Assembly (NCBI RefSeq): GCF_000961095.1
Contig: NZ_CP011058.1
Coordinates: 434,001 to 498,000 of the forward strand
Reading direction: 5' to 3'
DNA from: Paenibacillus beijingensis
Lineage (GTDB): Bacteria; Bacillota; Bacilli; Paenibacillales; Paenibacillaceae
Length of the DNA stretch: 64,000 nucleotides
Shown: positions 8,537 to 17,295 of the stretch, piece after piece
Position numbering within the stretch: the first letter of the stretch is position 1
How the letters are laid out: the number at the start of each line of letters is the position of its first letter
Made by a program: the position numbers and the translations under genes
The notes under the pieces: generated by a model
The model's input: only the letters and a program-made list of their open reading frames with translations
The model's database searches: none
What the model was told of the DNA's origin: nothing

Positions 8537-9568
8537 ATGCCAACGATCTGGTCCCATATTTTATTTGGTCAAAAAGTACTGGAAACGGTGGGCGTACAGC
8601 AGCTGATTGCCTTGCCGGAACGCGAGAGATTGTTTAATTTGGGCTGCCAAGGTCCGGACTTTCTGTTCTACCACCGTTATCTTCCGTGGCAGAAGAGCGA
8701 AACGGCCCGCCTTCTCGGGAAGCTGATGCATACCCGTTCCTGCGGGCCGGCCATGATGGAAATGCTGGACGCCGTATGCGGGCTGCCGGTTGACGGCACC
8801 GATTCGGATCCGGGTGCCGTCTATGTGCTCGGTTTTATGCTGCATCATATTTTCGACCGTAATCTGAATCCGTATGTAATCGGCAGTGCCGGATTTCAAG
8901 CGAGGGACCGCTGCCGCTTTGAAGCAACAATGGATACGTTGTTTCTGCGCAAGCTGAAAGGGATGGACGCCTGGAATACGCCGGTCTGGAAAGAAATCGA
9001 TCCGCCCGGCACGCTGCCCCGGAACGTCCTGGACGGGTTCGAGCAAATTACGGCCGTATATTACGAGCCTTATGCTTCATTCATGACGCGTGATGTTTGG
9101 GATGAAGCGGTAAGAGACATGATCTCGGCCCAGCGGCTGTTCCATGACCCTTACGGAGGGAAGCGGGTGCTGACGCTGGGCCGAATAGAACCGTATGTGT
9201 ATAAACGCGAGCCGAATCCGCCCGATATTTTGAACGAATCGGGTCGTCTTTGGAGAGACCCTTTTCTCTCCGGCAAAACAAGCAGCGAATCGGCAATCGA
9301 CTTATGGCAGCGGGCAATGGATGAAGCGGTTCCCCTCGTCAAGGCGGTGCTGCGCTGGTTCAAGGCAGCGGCGGTTGCGGCCGCAGTCAGTCATTCTATG
9401 CCGGACAGCGCCAAGGAAGCCGCAGCCGCGGCAGAAGATGCCCAGTGGCATGCTGCAGATTTAAGGCAAACCGTGCGGATTCTGATCGGCAACCGCTCTT
9501 ATGACACGGGACTGCCCCTCGCCGGCGCGGCCGAACTTAACGGGGTCCGGTATGCGGAGCCGATCTGA
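8537..9568 (+). CDS. zinc-dependent phospholipase C family protein
   Basis: A 343-residue protein with the N-terminal pattern of the Zn-dependent phospholipase C/S1-P1 nuclease fold: 'PTIWSHILFGQ', 'LGCQGPDFLFYHRY', 'KLMHTR' and 'GFMLHHIFD' supply His and Asp ligands for zinc. No signal peptide is present, so it may act inside the cell or in the spore, unlike secreted PlcC. The start is the ATG at 8537, six bases after GGAGG; the ATG two codons earlier is too close to the ribosome site. The C-terminal third is Ala-rich and helical. Substrate unknown. Confidence 0.7.
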   Translation: MPTIWSHILFGQKVLETVGVQQLIALPERERLFNLGCQGPDFLFYHRYLPWQKSETARLLGKLMHTRSCGPAMMEMLDAVCGLPVDGTDSDPGAVYVLGFMLHHIFDRNLNPYVIGSAGFQARDRCRFEATMDTLFLRKLKGMDAWNTPVWKEIDPPGTLPRNVLDGFEQITAVYYEPYASFMTRDVWDEAVRDMISAQRLFHDPYGGKRVLTLGRIEPYVYKREPNPPDILNESGRLWRDPFLSGKTSSESAIDLWQRAMDEAVPLVKAVLRWFKAAAVAAAVSHSMPDSAKEAAAAAEDAQWHAADLRQTVRILIGNRSYDTGLPLAGAAELNGVRYAEPI

Positions 9569-9646
9569 CCCGCGACGGCCGACGAGCGGATTCTTCCGGC
9601 TGAAACTGGCGGCTGACGTATGAGTCTGAACGCAGCTGAAGCGCTC

Positions 9647-10642
9647 CTACATCGCCTGGGGATCGGCGCTGCGGCGGAAACGAAGCCGAAGCATCCGCAG
9701 CCGGTCGTAAATGATATCGAGCTTGTTCCCAAAATTCGTTTCTTCCCCGTACACCCGGTGGAGAATAGGCTTCAAATATTTATCTCCCTCCTCGAGCAGA
9801 GCATTCCAAACCTGCTGCTGCTCCTCCGGCGGCATTTCGCTAAGCTCCCTGCTGATCAGCGGCTCCATGTCGTAGCCTTCCTGCTCAAGCTGCTCGATGC
9901 GTTCCATGAGCTCGCGGCGCGGGAGCCCCGTTTCGCCGGAAAGCTGCTCGAGCGTGCCACCCTCCTTCACAAATTGCAAAATGCGGCGGTTCAGTTGCTG
10001 CTTGTCCATCCGGCTTTTATATTTATTTTCCTTCTGTTTAAACAACCACTTCGTGTAGACGTCCTGCTCAAGCGCACCTTCCACCCAATCCAGCGGGAAT
10101 ACGCATTGCTGCTCGAATTCCCTCGTAATGTCCAGCACTTCGGCCGCGTACGATTCCTGCTTGGACGTTCCCCAGCCGGGAATTTGCCGCATTTGTTCCG
10201 GCGTGTGCGGCACGAATGCGCTGATCATCCACAGCATCCGGTTGGTCGCAACCAAATAAGCGGATTTTTTCTCGGACAGCGCTTTGAGGCGTCTCCATTC
10301 CCGAAGCTGCTCGAACAGTTCCGGTTTGGCGTGCAATTCCCCGTAGCATTGAAGCTTGCTTACCGTGCTTCCGCGGCCGATCGGCTTGTCTTCGAGCATG
10401 CCATCAATAATCGGGGTAAACCCTTCCCCCATTTGGATCGCCACTCCATGGCGGAAAGCGGTGAGCATTTCCTCCCAAGAAATCCCTTCATACCAGATGG
10501 AAGGGGACTCGTCTTCATGCCCGCTCTGCTTTTTCCACAATACCGACCACAGTCCCTGCTGCTCGCAGATCGTCAGTTGGGCGCTTAGTGCCGACCCGTC
10601 CGGGAGCCATTTTTCAAACGTGTTCAAAAAAACGATTTGCAT
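9647..10642 (-). CDS. HRDC domain protein with C-terminal helix-turn-helix
   Basis: A 331-residue protein. An HRDC domain, a nucleic-acid binding module of RecQ helicases and RNase D, spans about residues 120-200 ('LREWRRLKALSEKKSAYLVA', then 'RQIPGWGTSKQESYA'). A winged-helix-like segment follows around 230-275. The N-terminal 110 residues are of no family I recognise. No helicase or nuclease motif is seen, so this is an accessory nucleic-acid binding protein of unknown role. The ATG at 10642 follows GGAGG by 8 bases. The gene is preceded by a promoter-like sequence and a terminator hairpin (separate entries). Confidence 0.7.
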   Translation of the reverse strand: MQIVFLNTFEKWLPDGSALSAQLTICEQQGLWSVLWKKQSGHEDESPSIWYEGISWEEMLTAFRHGVAIQMGEGFTPIIDGMLEDKPIGRGSTVSKLQCYGELHAKPELFEQLREWRRLKALSEKKSAYLVATNRMLWMISAFVPHTPEQMRQIPGWGTSKQESYAAEVLDITREFEQQCVFPLDWVEGALEQDVYTKWLFKQKENKYKSRMDKQQLNRRILQFVKEGGTLEQLSGETGLPRRELMERIEQLEQEGYDMEPLISRELSEMPPEEQQQVWNALLEEGDKYLKPILHRVYGEETNFGNKLDIIYDRLRMLRLRFRRSADPQAM

Positions 10643-10697
10643 AGTTCGCACCTCCGATGATTTTATCGAACCGGGCCGGTTAAAAGACAACGCAAAA

Positions 10698-10733
10698 AAG
10701 CACCTCCCATGCCGTTAAGCAGGAGAGGTGCTT
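10698..10733 (-). terminator. terminator hairpin in the leader of the HRDC gene
   Basis: A 9-bp perfect stem (AAGCACCTC with its complement) and an 18-base loop, followed on the minus strand by six T. It lies between a promoter-like sequence and the HRDC gene, 56 bases before that start. No minus-strand gene ends just upstream, so it may work as an attenuator, or it may end long transcripts from DUF445. Confidence 0.75.
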
Positions 10734-10767
10734 CCTCACGAACGTCCGATTCAATTGCTTTCATGGT

Positions 10768-10796
10768 ATCATACGAATGGTGAAAATGACAAGCAA
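10768..10796 (-). promoter_or_regulatory. possible sigma-A promoter for the HRDC gene
   Basis: TTGCTT (10791-10796), a 17-base spacer and TATGAT (10768-10773), reading on the minus strand. Transcription would run into the terminator hairpin at 10698-10733 before the gene. Confidence 0.45.
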
Positions 10797-10939
10797 TTTG
10801 TTGTGGGACCGATTCTACGGCGCTGCCGCTGGTGAAACGCATTTGGCCAACAGACCGACTGACTTGCTGACCGACTGAAGGAATGAAAGCGGACGAACCG
10901 GATAAAATAACGTTATCTGCCAGCAAAAGGAGAGCGGCT

Positions 10940-11218
10940 ATGGACCGTATTGTAAAAGACGAAGAACGTTCATCCTCCGCCGATGTATCGACGGTGGAAT
11001 CGCAGCGCAACGACCTTATTCCCGAGGAGTTCCCGGAAGGCCCTTACGGATCGGCTCTTCAGACCCGGCAGCTTGGCAAAAGCGGCTCTTGGCGGGCCGA
11101 ACAGCGGCCCCCGAACAGCTTCGGCTACGAGAACCGCGAACTGCACGGCGCCATGGAGCGCGGTTACCCCGGCGATGACCGTTCCGGAGAAAACAACGGA
11201 GCAGCCGGCGAGCATTGA
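10940..11218 (+). CDS. hypothetical protein, 92 residues
   Basis: Not a family I recognise. The protein is hydrophilic, rich in Glu, Arg, Ser, Gly and Asn, has no signal peptide or membrane segment, and looks largely disordered. An AAAGGAGAG site stands at good distance before the ATG at 10940, and codon use matches the neighbours, which supports a real gene. It lies alone on the plus strand between two minus-strand genes. A strong GC hairpin begins two bases after its stop. Paenibacillus genomes carry many small acidic/basic cytosolic proteins of this kind; no function is proposed. Confidence 0.55.
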   Translation: MDRIVKDEERSSSADVSTVESQRNDLIPEEFPEGPYGSALQTRQLGKSGSWRAEQRPPNSFGYENRELHGAMERGYPGDDRSGENNGAAGEH

Positions 11219-11219
11219 A

Positions 11220-11243
11220 GCGCGCGCCGCTCCCGGCGCGCGC
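11220..11243 (+). repeat. GC-only inverted repeat behind the 92-residue gene
   Basis: Perfect 10-bp stem GCGCGCGCCG with a CTCC-type loop, starting two bases after the stop codon. No T run follows, so it is not a classical terminator; it may protect the mRNA 3' end or work as a Rho-type or paused site. Confidence 0.5.
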
Positions 11244-11301
11244 GGCGGCGTAAGCATAGCGGTTGTCAGATGCGTCCGCCCGGGACCGGTATCCTTACCG
11301 G

Positions 11302-12555
11302 TTACCAATGAATCCAGCTGACCAGCGAAAGCACAATTCCGATCAGAAAGCCGCAAAGCGCTCCATTGACGCGAACCCATTGCAGATCGCTTCCGACCTT
11401 TGTTTCGAGCATATTAACGAGTTCACGGTCATCGAGCCGGTTCAGATTATCACGGACCAGCAGGCCGACACGGTAATGATTGTCCTCGATGATGCGGACA
11501 AGAAACGCCGATATCCGCTGCTCCCAGACTTGAACTTCTTCCCCATTGGCAACGAACCCTCTCTGAAGCAGCCGGAACGCTTTCAGGACGAGTCTTCCAC
11601 CCTGCTGTTTGTCCTTCTCCAGCACTTCAACCAGGTGCGAGCGGAGCTGTTCCAGCCGGCCGGCGATGAAGCTCTGGACGTCGGGCTGCTCCAGCCTCGA
11701 TGTGAGCCATTGCTGCAGACGCCGCATTTTTTCCTCGTCCTCCGGCAACCCTATCATCCGGACGCGAAGCTCCATCAGCAGCTTTTCGCGCTGCTCGCTT
11801 CCTTCCGTAGACAAGTCTTTAATTCCCGACAGCAGCATGTGCTGCAGCATCGCGCCCAGCTTCTCCTCGTTCATAAAGCCGGCGAACGCCTGCACCGCAA
11901 AACCCATAAAACCGCCGAGCTGAAGCTCCTGCATCTTTTTTTGCGCAATGTCGCCGAGCATGCGGCCCGTTTCGGGATTGGCCGCCCAGTCGATCGCCTG
12001 ATCGAGCGCATAATCGAGCGCCCGCTCATCCCAGCCTTCGCGAATGACCGTCTCGGCAGCCTTTTCGACGACCGGCTTCAGATCTTTGTCGCGAAAGTAG
12101 CCGCTCAAACCGTTATGTAAAGCTGCGGCAACCCGTTCCGCCGGTACGCGAAGCAGCATGCTCTGAACGATTGTAAGCGTACCGATGCGGTTCGATCGTT
12201 TGGACAGCAGGCGCATTGCAAATCTGCCCGCCCCACCCAGCAGGTCGATCGAGCGCAGCCTGCGAGTGATGCTTTCTTTGTTAAGCAGTTCGTTCTCCAG
12301 GGACGAGATAAGCGCGTTCACAATTTTGTTCTTGTTGCGGAGAATAAGCGACGTATGCGGAATCGGGATTCCGAGCGGATGGCGGAACAGCGCCGATACG
12401 GCAAACCAGTCCGCAATCCCTCCGACCAGCCCGGCTTCGAAGCCGCCTCTTAATAAACCGATCACTCCGCTGCGGTCCTCGCCAAGTAGCAGCGTGACGA
12501 TAAAACCGGCTGCCATGAAAGCCAGCGAAAACCCGGCGATATATCTGGTCTTCAT
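11302..12555 (-). CDS. DUF445 family membrane protein
   Basis: A 417-residue protein. Two hydrophobic segments stand at the N-terminus (about 7-24 and 33-50, the latter with the conserved 'GLVGGIADWFAVSALFRHP') and one at the extreme C-terminus ('FLIGIVLSLVSWIHW'), with a long helical, charged region between. This is the DUF445 (YheB-like) architecture. The molecular role of the family is unknown; the position of its membrane segments suggests both ends at the membrane and the helical part outside it. ATG at 12555 follows GGAGGGATCGA. It is 59 bases downstream of the KimA-like gene and may be co-transcribed with it. Confidence 0.82.
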   Translation of the reverse strand: MKTRYIAGFSLAFMAAGFIVTLLLGEDRSGVIGLLRGGFEAGLVGGIADWFAVSALFRHPLGIPIPHTSLILRNKNKIVNALISSLENELLNKESITRRLRSIDLLGGAGRFAMRLLSKRSNRIGTLTIVQSMLLRVPAERVAAALHNGLSGYFRDKDLKPVVEKAAETVIREGWDERALDYALDQAIDWAANPETGRMLGDIAQKKMQELQLGGFMGFAVQAFAGFMNEEKLGAMLQHMLLSGIKDLSTEGSEQREKLLMELRVRMIGLPEDEEKMRRLQQWLTSRLEQPDVQSFIAGRLEQLRSHLVEVLEKDKQQGGRLVLKAFRLLQRGFVANGEEVQVWEQRISAFLVRIIEDNHYRVGLLVRDNLNRLDDRELVNMLETKVGSDLQWVRVNGALCGFLIGIVLSLVSWIHW

Positions 12556-12614
12556 TCGATCCCTCCATGACGATACCGCACCCTCCATGGCCGGAGAGCC
12601 CGGCTGTAGCAACG

Positions 12615-14432
12615 TTAACGATTCAGGTGGAACGGCACGGTCGCAATCACGACATCTTTTTGCTTGAACAAATAAGCCCGGATAACGAGACTCGTTTGGT
12701 TATGCAACAGATTTTGCCACCAGTGCTTCGTAATAAACTGCGGGATCAAAACGGTGATATGGTCCGTCTCGGCCGTCTTCCACTCCACCGTATCGATAAA
12801 CTTGATGAGCGGCTTAATGACGCTCCGGTAGCGGGAACGAAGCACAATGAGGCGCACGCCCGGATTCCATTCCTCCCATTTATCTTCCATCTTCTGAATT
12901 TCTTCTTCTTCAAACCCGACGTAAACCGCCACCACATTGTCGGTAAGCGATTTGGCGTAGCTGATCGAATTCATGACGGCCCGCGTAATCCCGGCCACCG
13001 GAATTACCATTGTGCTTCCTTTAATGACCGGTTTATCCTTGTGCAAATCGATGCGCAGCTGATCGGCGGTGTTGCGGTAATGCTTGCTGATCTGGTAGAA
13101 CATGCCGATGACGATCGGCAGGAACACGAATACCATCCACACCTGGGCAAACTTGGTAAAAATAAAGATAAGCGTAATCGTCAGTGTCGTAAGCATTCCG
13201 ACCGTATTTACAACGAGACGGATTCCCCAATGGGGCGGCCGAATACGGAACCAGCGGACCATCATGCCGAGCTGTGACAACGTAAAAGGGATGAAAACGC
13301 CAACGGCATACAGCGGGATGAGATTTTCGGTGTCTCCGTGAAAAACGATAACAAGCAAAGCCGACATAATGCTGAGAAAAATAATGCCGTTCGAAAAAAC
13401 GAGCCGGTCCCCGCGCGCCTTGAACATGTTCGGCAGAAACTTATCTTTTGCCAGCATGAAGGCAAGCAGCGGAAACGCGGAATAGGCGGTATTTGCAGCA
13501 AGAAACAGGATCAGCGCCGTCACGCCCTGAATCACGAAATATAAAATGCCGCGTCCGAACGTCGATTCGGCAATTTGCGAGACAACCGTCGCTTTAGGAT
13601 TCGGCGTAATCCCGTACCAATAAGCAAGCAGGCTGATGCCGAGAAACATCGAGCCAAGTATAATGCCCATCATCAGCAGCGTTGCCGCCGCGTTGCGCTC
13701 TGCCGGCTTGCGGAAGTTCGGAATCGCATTGGAGACGGCTTCCACCCCTGTCAATGCCGAACAGCCGGAGCTGAATGCCTTCAGCAGCAGAAACAAGCTG
13801 ATATTGGAAACCGCCGTACCGATTTCAGGCACATCCGCATGAACCCCGCCAATCATTAATTTTATCAGACCGGAGACGATCAGCACAAATATCGACAGAA
13901 CGAACAAGTAAACCGGTATCGCCAGGAAAGAAGCCGATTCGGTCACGCCACGGAGATTCATGATCGTCAAAAAAACAATCATGATCAGCGAAATGCCCAC
14001 CCTGTGATCGTGCAGCTGCGGGAAAGCCGATGTGATCGCGTCCGTGCCGGCGGCCGAACTGACCGCAACGGTCAGGATATAATCGACAAGCAGCGAGCCG
14101 CCGGCAATAAGACCGGTTGAAACGCCCAGATTGTCTTTGGCCACAATATAGGCGCCGCCGCCGGTCGGATAAGAAAAGATGGTCTGGCGGTAAGACAGAA
14201 TGAGAATGGTCAGCAGCCCAAGAACGGCCAGCGATATCGGTACGGAATACCAGATCGCAGCGAATCCGGCCGCCATCAGTACGAGCAAAATTTGTTCCGT
14301 ACCGTAAGCGACGGAAGACAACGCATCCGAGGAAAGGATGGCCAGCGCTTTAAGTTTCCCAAGCTTTTCTTCTTCGATCGCGCCTGATTTCATCGGTCTG
14401 CCGATCAATAAACGTTTCACTTTATTTACCAT
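12615..14432 (-). CDS. kimA: APC-family potassium importer, KimA-like
   Basis: A 605-residue protein, nearly the 607 of Bacillus subtilis KimA (YdaO). The N-terminus 'RLLIGRPMKS' and the block 'LKALAILSSDALSSVAYGTE' are what I know of that family. Twelve hydrophobic segments fill about residues 25-440, followed by a cytosolic domain (about 450-605). KimA imports K+ with protons and is shut off by c-di-AMP. In Bacillus the gene is also controlled by a c-di-AMP riboswitch; no such aptamer is visible here, but a promoter and a terminator hairpin lie before the gene. The ATG has only a distant ribosome site (GAGAGG, 14 bases). Confidence 0.8.
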   Translation of the reverse strand: MVNKVKRLLIGRPMKSGAIEEEKLGKLKALAILSSDALSSVAYGTEQILLVLMAAGFAAIWYSVPISLAVLGLLTILILSYRQTIFSYPTGGGAYIVAKDNLGVSTGLIAGGSLLVDYILTVAVSSAAGTDAITSAFPQLHDHRVGISLIMIVFLTIMNLRGVTESASFLAIPVYLFVLSIFVLIVSGLIKLMIGGVHADVPEIGTAVSNISLFLLLKAFSSGCSALTGVEAVSNAIPNFRKPAERNAAATLLMMGIILGSMFLGISLLAYWYGITPNPKATVVSQIAESTFGRGILYFVIQGVTALILFLAANTAYSAFPLLAFMLAKDKFLPNMFKARGDRLVFSNGIIFLSIMSALLVIVFHGDTENLIPLYAVGVFIPFTLSQLGMMVRWFRIRPPHWGIRLVVNTVGMLTTLTITLIFIFTKFAQVWMVFVFLPIVIGMFYQISKHYRNTADQLRIDLHKDKPVIKGSTMVIPVAGITRAVMNSISYAKSLTDNVVAVYVGFEEEEIQKMEDKWEEWNPGVRLIVLRSRYRSVIKPLIKFIDTVEWKTAETDHITVLIPQFITKHWWQNLLHNQTSLVIRAYLFKQKDVVIATVPFHLNR

Positions 14433-14468
14433 TTGTTCATCACAAACCTCTCATGAGGAAAATAAAAA

Positions 14469-14490
14469 CATGCGGACTGTAATCCGCATG
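14469..14490 (-). terminator. terminator hairpin in the kimA leader
   Basis: Perfect 8-bp stem CATGCGGA/TCCGCATG with a 6-base loop, followed on the minus strand by TTTTTATTTT. It stands 36 bases before the kimA start and about 20-25 bases after the predicted transcription start, so it would abort kimA transcription unless relieved. Confidence 0.8.
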
Positions 14491-14518
14491 ACGTTCCGTC
14501 CTTCAATTCCAAGCATTA

Positions 14519-14547
14519 ACTATAGCGGATTTGTAAAAGGCCGTAAA
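14519..14547 (-). promoter_or_regulatory. sigma-A promoter for kimA
   Basis: TTTACG (14542-14547), exactly 17 bases, then TATAGT (14519-14524), reading on the minus strand toward kimA. The leader RNA would be about 80 bases and contain the terminator hairpin. Confidence 0.55.
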
Positions 14548-14863
14548 TGCGCAGATGGAGCAAAAAGCGAACAATTCCGCTTTATGGAGCCGAATTCGGA
14601 AACCGAATCCGCATTTTTCTTTCATTAGCTGGTATTATCCCATGTTTTCGAGGCCATATTCGCCTTGCACTCCGCCATTTGATGGGGTTTCAAGCGACAA
14701 AAACCGTCAACGTTTACATCTGACGGATGAACGGTTAGCAACACCCCAAACCATCATAACAGCTGAAAATGAGCTTGCTTATTTTCTCTTTTAAGCCGGA
14801 TCGTGCCGCTTGAAACAAACCTGTGCGGAACAGTCCCCCTTACTCGCACAGTATCCCTTCCCC
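14548..14863. other. intergenic stretch, no gene seen
   Basis: No coding region is supported here. It contains a small imperfect dyad (ATTCGG AAA CCGAAT near 14595-14608) and otherwise no motif I can name. I looked for a c-di-AMP riboswitch on the minus strand and did not find its conserved blocks. Confidence 0.6.
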
Positions 14864-14961
14864 CCTTTCTGAGCTAAAGGGATAGTGCCGCGAAGCCAGC
14901 TAATGCCGGCAACTTACCCGCAACCTTTCTGAGCTAAAGGGATAGTGCCGCGAAGCCAGCT
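14864..14961. repeat. 38-bp direct repeat, two copies 60 bp apart
   Basis: Two identical 38-base copies, at 14864-14901 and 14924-14961, separated by 22 bases, containing CTTTCTGAGCTAAAGGGATA and GTGCCGCGAAGCCAGCT. Upstream, CACAGTATCCCTT (14847-14859) is nearly complementary to AAGGGATAGTG of the first copy. Looks like a dispersed intergenic element of the genome rather than a gene; no coding frame fits it. Confidence 0.85.
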
Positions 14962-14978
14962 CTAGCGACATAAAAAGA

Positions 14979-15009
14979 GCAGCGGAGCCTCATTCTAGAG
15001 GCCCGCTGC
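14979..15009 (-). terminator. intrinsic terminator after the exonuclease gene
   Basis: A 12-bp stem with one bulged A (GCAGCGG-A-GCCTC) and a short loop, followed on the minus strand by TTTTTA. It lies 80 bases after the exonuclease stop and closes the 15-17.7 kb transcription unit. Confidence 0.85.
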
Positions 15010-15088
15010 CGCAATGTTTATTATGATTCGGATAACACGGATCATTTCTGAAAGCTGAATTTTGAAGTTTGGAGTTTGTTAGCGAAGA

Positions 15089-16057
15089 TCAGCCGATAAG
15101 CGTAATCAGATTGCGGAATTCCAGCTCCTCGAACTTCTTCATGACCGCTGTCCGGTCAACGGACCAGCAGCAATTGTCTATGTGAAGCTCGACCGGAACG
15201 TCGCATCGGATACGCGCCAGCTGCCGCGACAGATGCAGCATTTCCAGGTCGGCCTCGATTTTGCCGCGCACCGATGCGGTGAGCGCGTCCAAATTGGCAA
15301 GCAAGCCGTCAATGGAGCCGTGCTCCTGTATGAGCTTGTAAGCGGTTTTTTCGCCGATGCCGCGCACTCCGGGATAGTTGTCGCTCGTATCGCCCATAAG
15401 CCCTTTGACGTCAATGACCTGCTCCGGCGTCAAACCCCGTTCCTCCAGCAGCGACTCCGGCGTATACACTTTATAATTGCCGTGACCTTTCTTCATAATG
15501 ACGACGGAGATCTTGTCGTCCACCAGCTGCAGCAGATCGTGATCGCCTGTCAGCACGAACACCTCATGCTCGCCCCCATGCAGCTTTGCAAGCGTGCCGA
15601 TGCAGTCGTCCGCTTCAAATCCGGCCAGTCCGATATTCGGCACGCCGAAACTCGATACAACCTCTTTCACCAGCTCGAACTGGGGAATGAGATCCTCAGG
15701 CGCTTCCGGCCGGTTCGCTTTGTAGCCGGCGAATTGTTCCGTACGGAATGTTGCGCTTCCGAGGTCCCAACAGCAGGCGACGTGCGTCGGATTAAAGGTG
15801 TTAACGGCGTCCATGAAGTAGCGCACAAATCCGTGCACCCCGTTAACCGGAATGCCGCCGCTCGTTCTTCTGATTCCTCCGCCATAAGCCGTCGCAAAAT
15901 AAGCCCGGAACAATATCGCCATTCCGTCCACAAGCAGAAGTCTCGAAGGAGCCGCCCCCACCTGAACCGGAGTTTCGTCGGCATTCGCCGCCCCGCCGGC
16001 CTGTTCATCGCCCGATGTTTGAGCGCCGCTCTCTTCGTTCCAACTAAACAAGTCCAT
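15089..16057 (-). CDS. 5'-3' exonuclease (polymerase I-type FEN domain, YpcP-like)
   Basis: A 322-residue stand-alone 5' nuclease. Acidic metal ligands appear in 'LLLVDGMAILFRAY' (about 40-53), 'GFEADDCIGTLA', 'VLTGDHDLLQLV' and 'GDTSDNYPGVRGIGEKTA', the last including the helix-hairpin-helix. It would cut 5' flaps and RNA primers in lagging-strand and repair synthesis. Compared with Bacillus YpcP (about 296) it has an N-terminal extension of some 25 polar residues. The ATG at 16057 follows GAAGGTGACG; a further 79 upstream codons are open but overlap the aminotransferase gene. Eight bases separate it from that gene. Confidence 0.88.
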   Translation of the reverse strand: MDLFSWNEESGAQTSGDEQAGGAANADETPVQVGAAPSRLLLVDGMAILFRAYFATAYGGGIRRTSGGIPVNGVHGFVRYFMDAVNTFNPTHVACCWDLGSATFRTEQFAGYKANRPEAPEDLIPQFELVKEVVSSFGVPNIGLAGFEADDCIGTLAKLHGGEHEVFVLTGDHDLLQLVDDKISVVIMKKGHGNYKVYTPESLLEERGLTPEQVIDVKGLMGDTSDNYPGVRGIGEKTAYKLIQEHGSIDGLLANLDALTASVRGKIEADLEMLHLSRQLARIRCDVPVELHIDNCCWSVDRTAVMKKFEELEFRNLITLIG

Positions 16058-16065
16058 CGTCACCT

Positions 16066-17295
16066 TCACCCTTTCAATCCGTGTTTCCGCAGCCACTCGC
16101 CGATCCGCCTCGCCGCTTCCTGCAGCCGCTCTTCGCTTTCCACAAGCGCAATGCGGACATAACCTTCCCCTTCGCTGCCGAAAGCGTCGCCGGGAATGAC
16201 GACGACACCAGTTTCCAGCAGCATTTCCCGGGAAATCCGGCGTGAGCTCCACCGCTCTCCCGTCGCTTCGCCCGGCTGCGGCACGGGCGCCCATAGAAAC
16301 ATCGTCGCCGGCGGCGAAGGAACGTTCCAGCCCTCCTGCCGGAGCGCTTCAACGAGACAGTCGCGCCGCCGCTGATAGAGCGGAGCGACACTTTCATAAT
16401 TCGGATCGTTCATCCCTTCTTCCAACGCTGCGATACCCGCTTCCTGGACCGCGTTGAAGACTCCGTAATCGATGTTACCTTTCAATTCGCGCAGCGCGCC
16501 GACCGCTTCGGCGTTGCCGGTTAAAAATCCGATGCGGCAGCCGGCCATATTAAAGCTCTTCGACAGCGAATGAAATTCGACGGCCGTCTCTTTTGCGCCT
16601 TCCAACTCCAGAATGCTTGGCGGCCGCAACCCGTCGAAGCCCAGCTCCGAGTATGCCAGATCATGGACGATCAGCACCCCAAAGCGGCGCGCCTTGTCGA
16701 TCAGCTGACGGAAAAAGTCGGCATTCGCGAGTGCCGGCACCGGATTACCCGGAAAGCTCAGCAATATAAACACCGCTTCCTCCCAGGCCGATTCCGGCAG
16801 AGCATCCAGGTCCGGCAAATACCCTCTCTCGCGCTTGAGCGGCACGAAAATGGGCTCCACGCCCGCCACGGCCAGCGATGCGGCGTAGATCGGATAACCG
16901 GGATCGGGGACGATCGCCCGATCGCCCGCATTGCACAGCGCGGTCGCCAAATGCGCAAGTCCGTCCTGCGAGCCCATCAGCGTTACGATTTCCTGTTCCG
17001 GATCGACGTCTACGCCGAAGCGGTGCTTCATCCAAGCCGCCGCCTGAGCTCGGAACGCTGCGCTACCTTTGGAGGCCGGATACGAATAGCTGTCATCGCG
17101 GAGCGCAGCTTCGCTTAATATCCGGCGGACATGTTCGCTAGGCGGACGATCCGGACTGCCGATGCCAAGATCGATCACATCGATGCCCCCGGCGATCGCT
17201 TCATCCTTCCATTGACCCACCTCGGCGAAGATCGAAGAACCAAGCTTCGACAGCCGGTCCGAACGCCACGGCCGCCGCTTGCCGCCCGCCGTCAC
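16066..17295 (-). CDS. PLP-dependent class I/II aminotransferase
   Basis: A 409-residue fold-type I aminotransferase. 'SYSYPASKGSAAFR', 'MGSQDGLAHLATAL', 'DPGYPIY' and 'SLSKSFNMAGCRIGF' (with the PLP lysine) follow the pattern of LL-diaminopimelate/alanine-type enzymes. Two GTG codons are possible; the second, at 17295, is used because it sits 8 bases after AGGAG and overlaps the TGA of the upstream gene as GTGA, a typical coupled start. The substrate cannot be decided from sequence. Operon order: ArsC-like protein, this enzyme, exonuclease. Confidence 0.83.
   Translation of the reverse strand: MTAGGKRRPWRSDRLSKLGSSIFAEVGQWKDEAIAGGIDVIDLGIGSPDRPPSEHVRRILSEAALRDDSYSYPASKGSAAFRAQAAAWMKHRFGVDVDPEQEIVTLMGSQDGLAHLATALCNAGDRAIVPDPGYPIYAASLAVAGVEPIFVPLKRERGYLPDLDALPESAWEEAVFILLSFPGNPVPALANADFFRQLIDKARRFGVLIVHDLAYSELGFDGLRPPSILELEGAKETAVEFHSLSKSFNMAGCRIGFLTGNAEAVGALRELKGNIDYGVFNAVQEAGIAALEEGMNDPNYESVAPLYQRRRDCLVEALRQEGWNVPSPPATMFLWAPVPQPGEATGERWSSRRISREMLLETGVVVIPGDAFGSEGEGYVRIALVESEERLQEAARRIGEWLRKHGLKG

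Noticed and set aside
14433..15088. c-di-AMP (ydaO) riboswitch expected before a kimA-like gene
   Set aside because: The conserved blocks I know of this aptamer (such as GGTTGCCGAATCC and GGTACGGAGGAACC) are absent on the minus strand; only a promoter, a terminator and repeats are visible.
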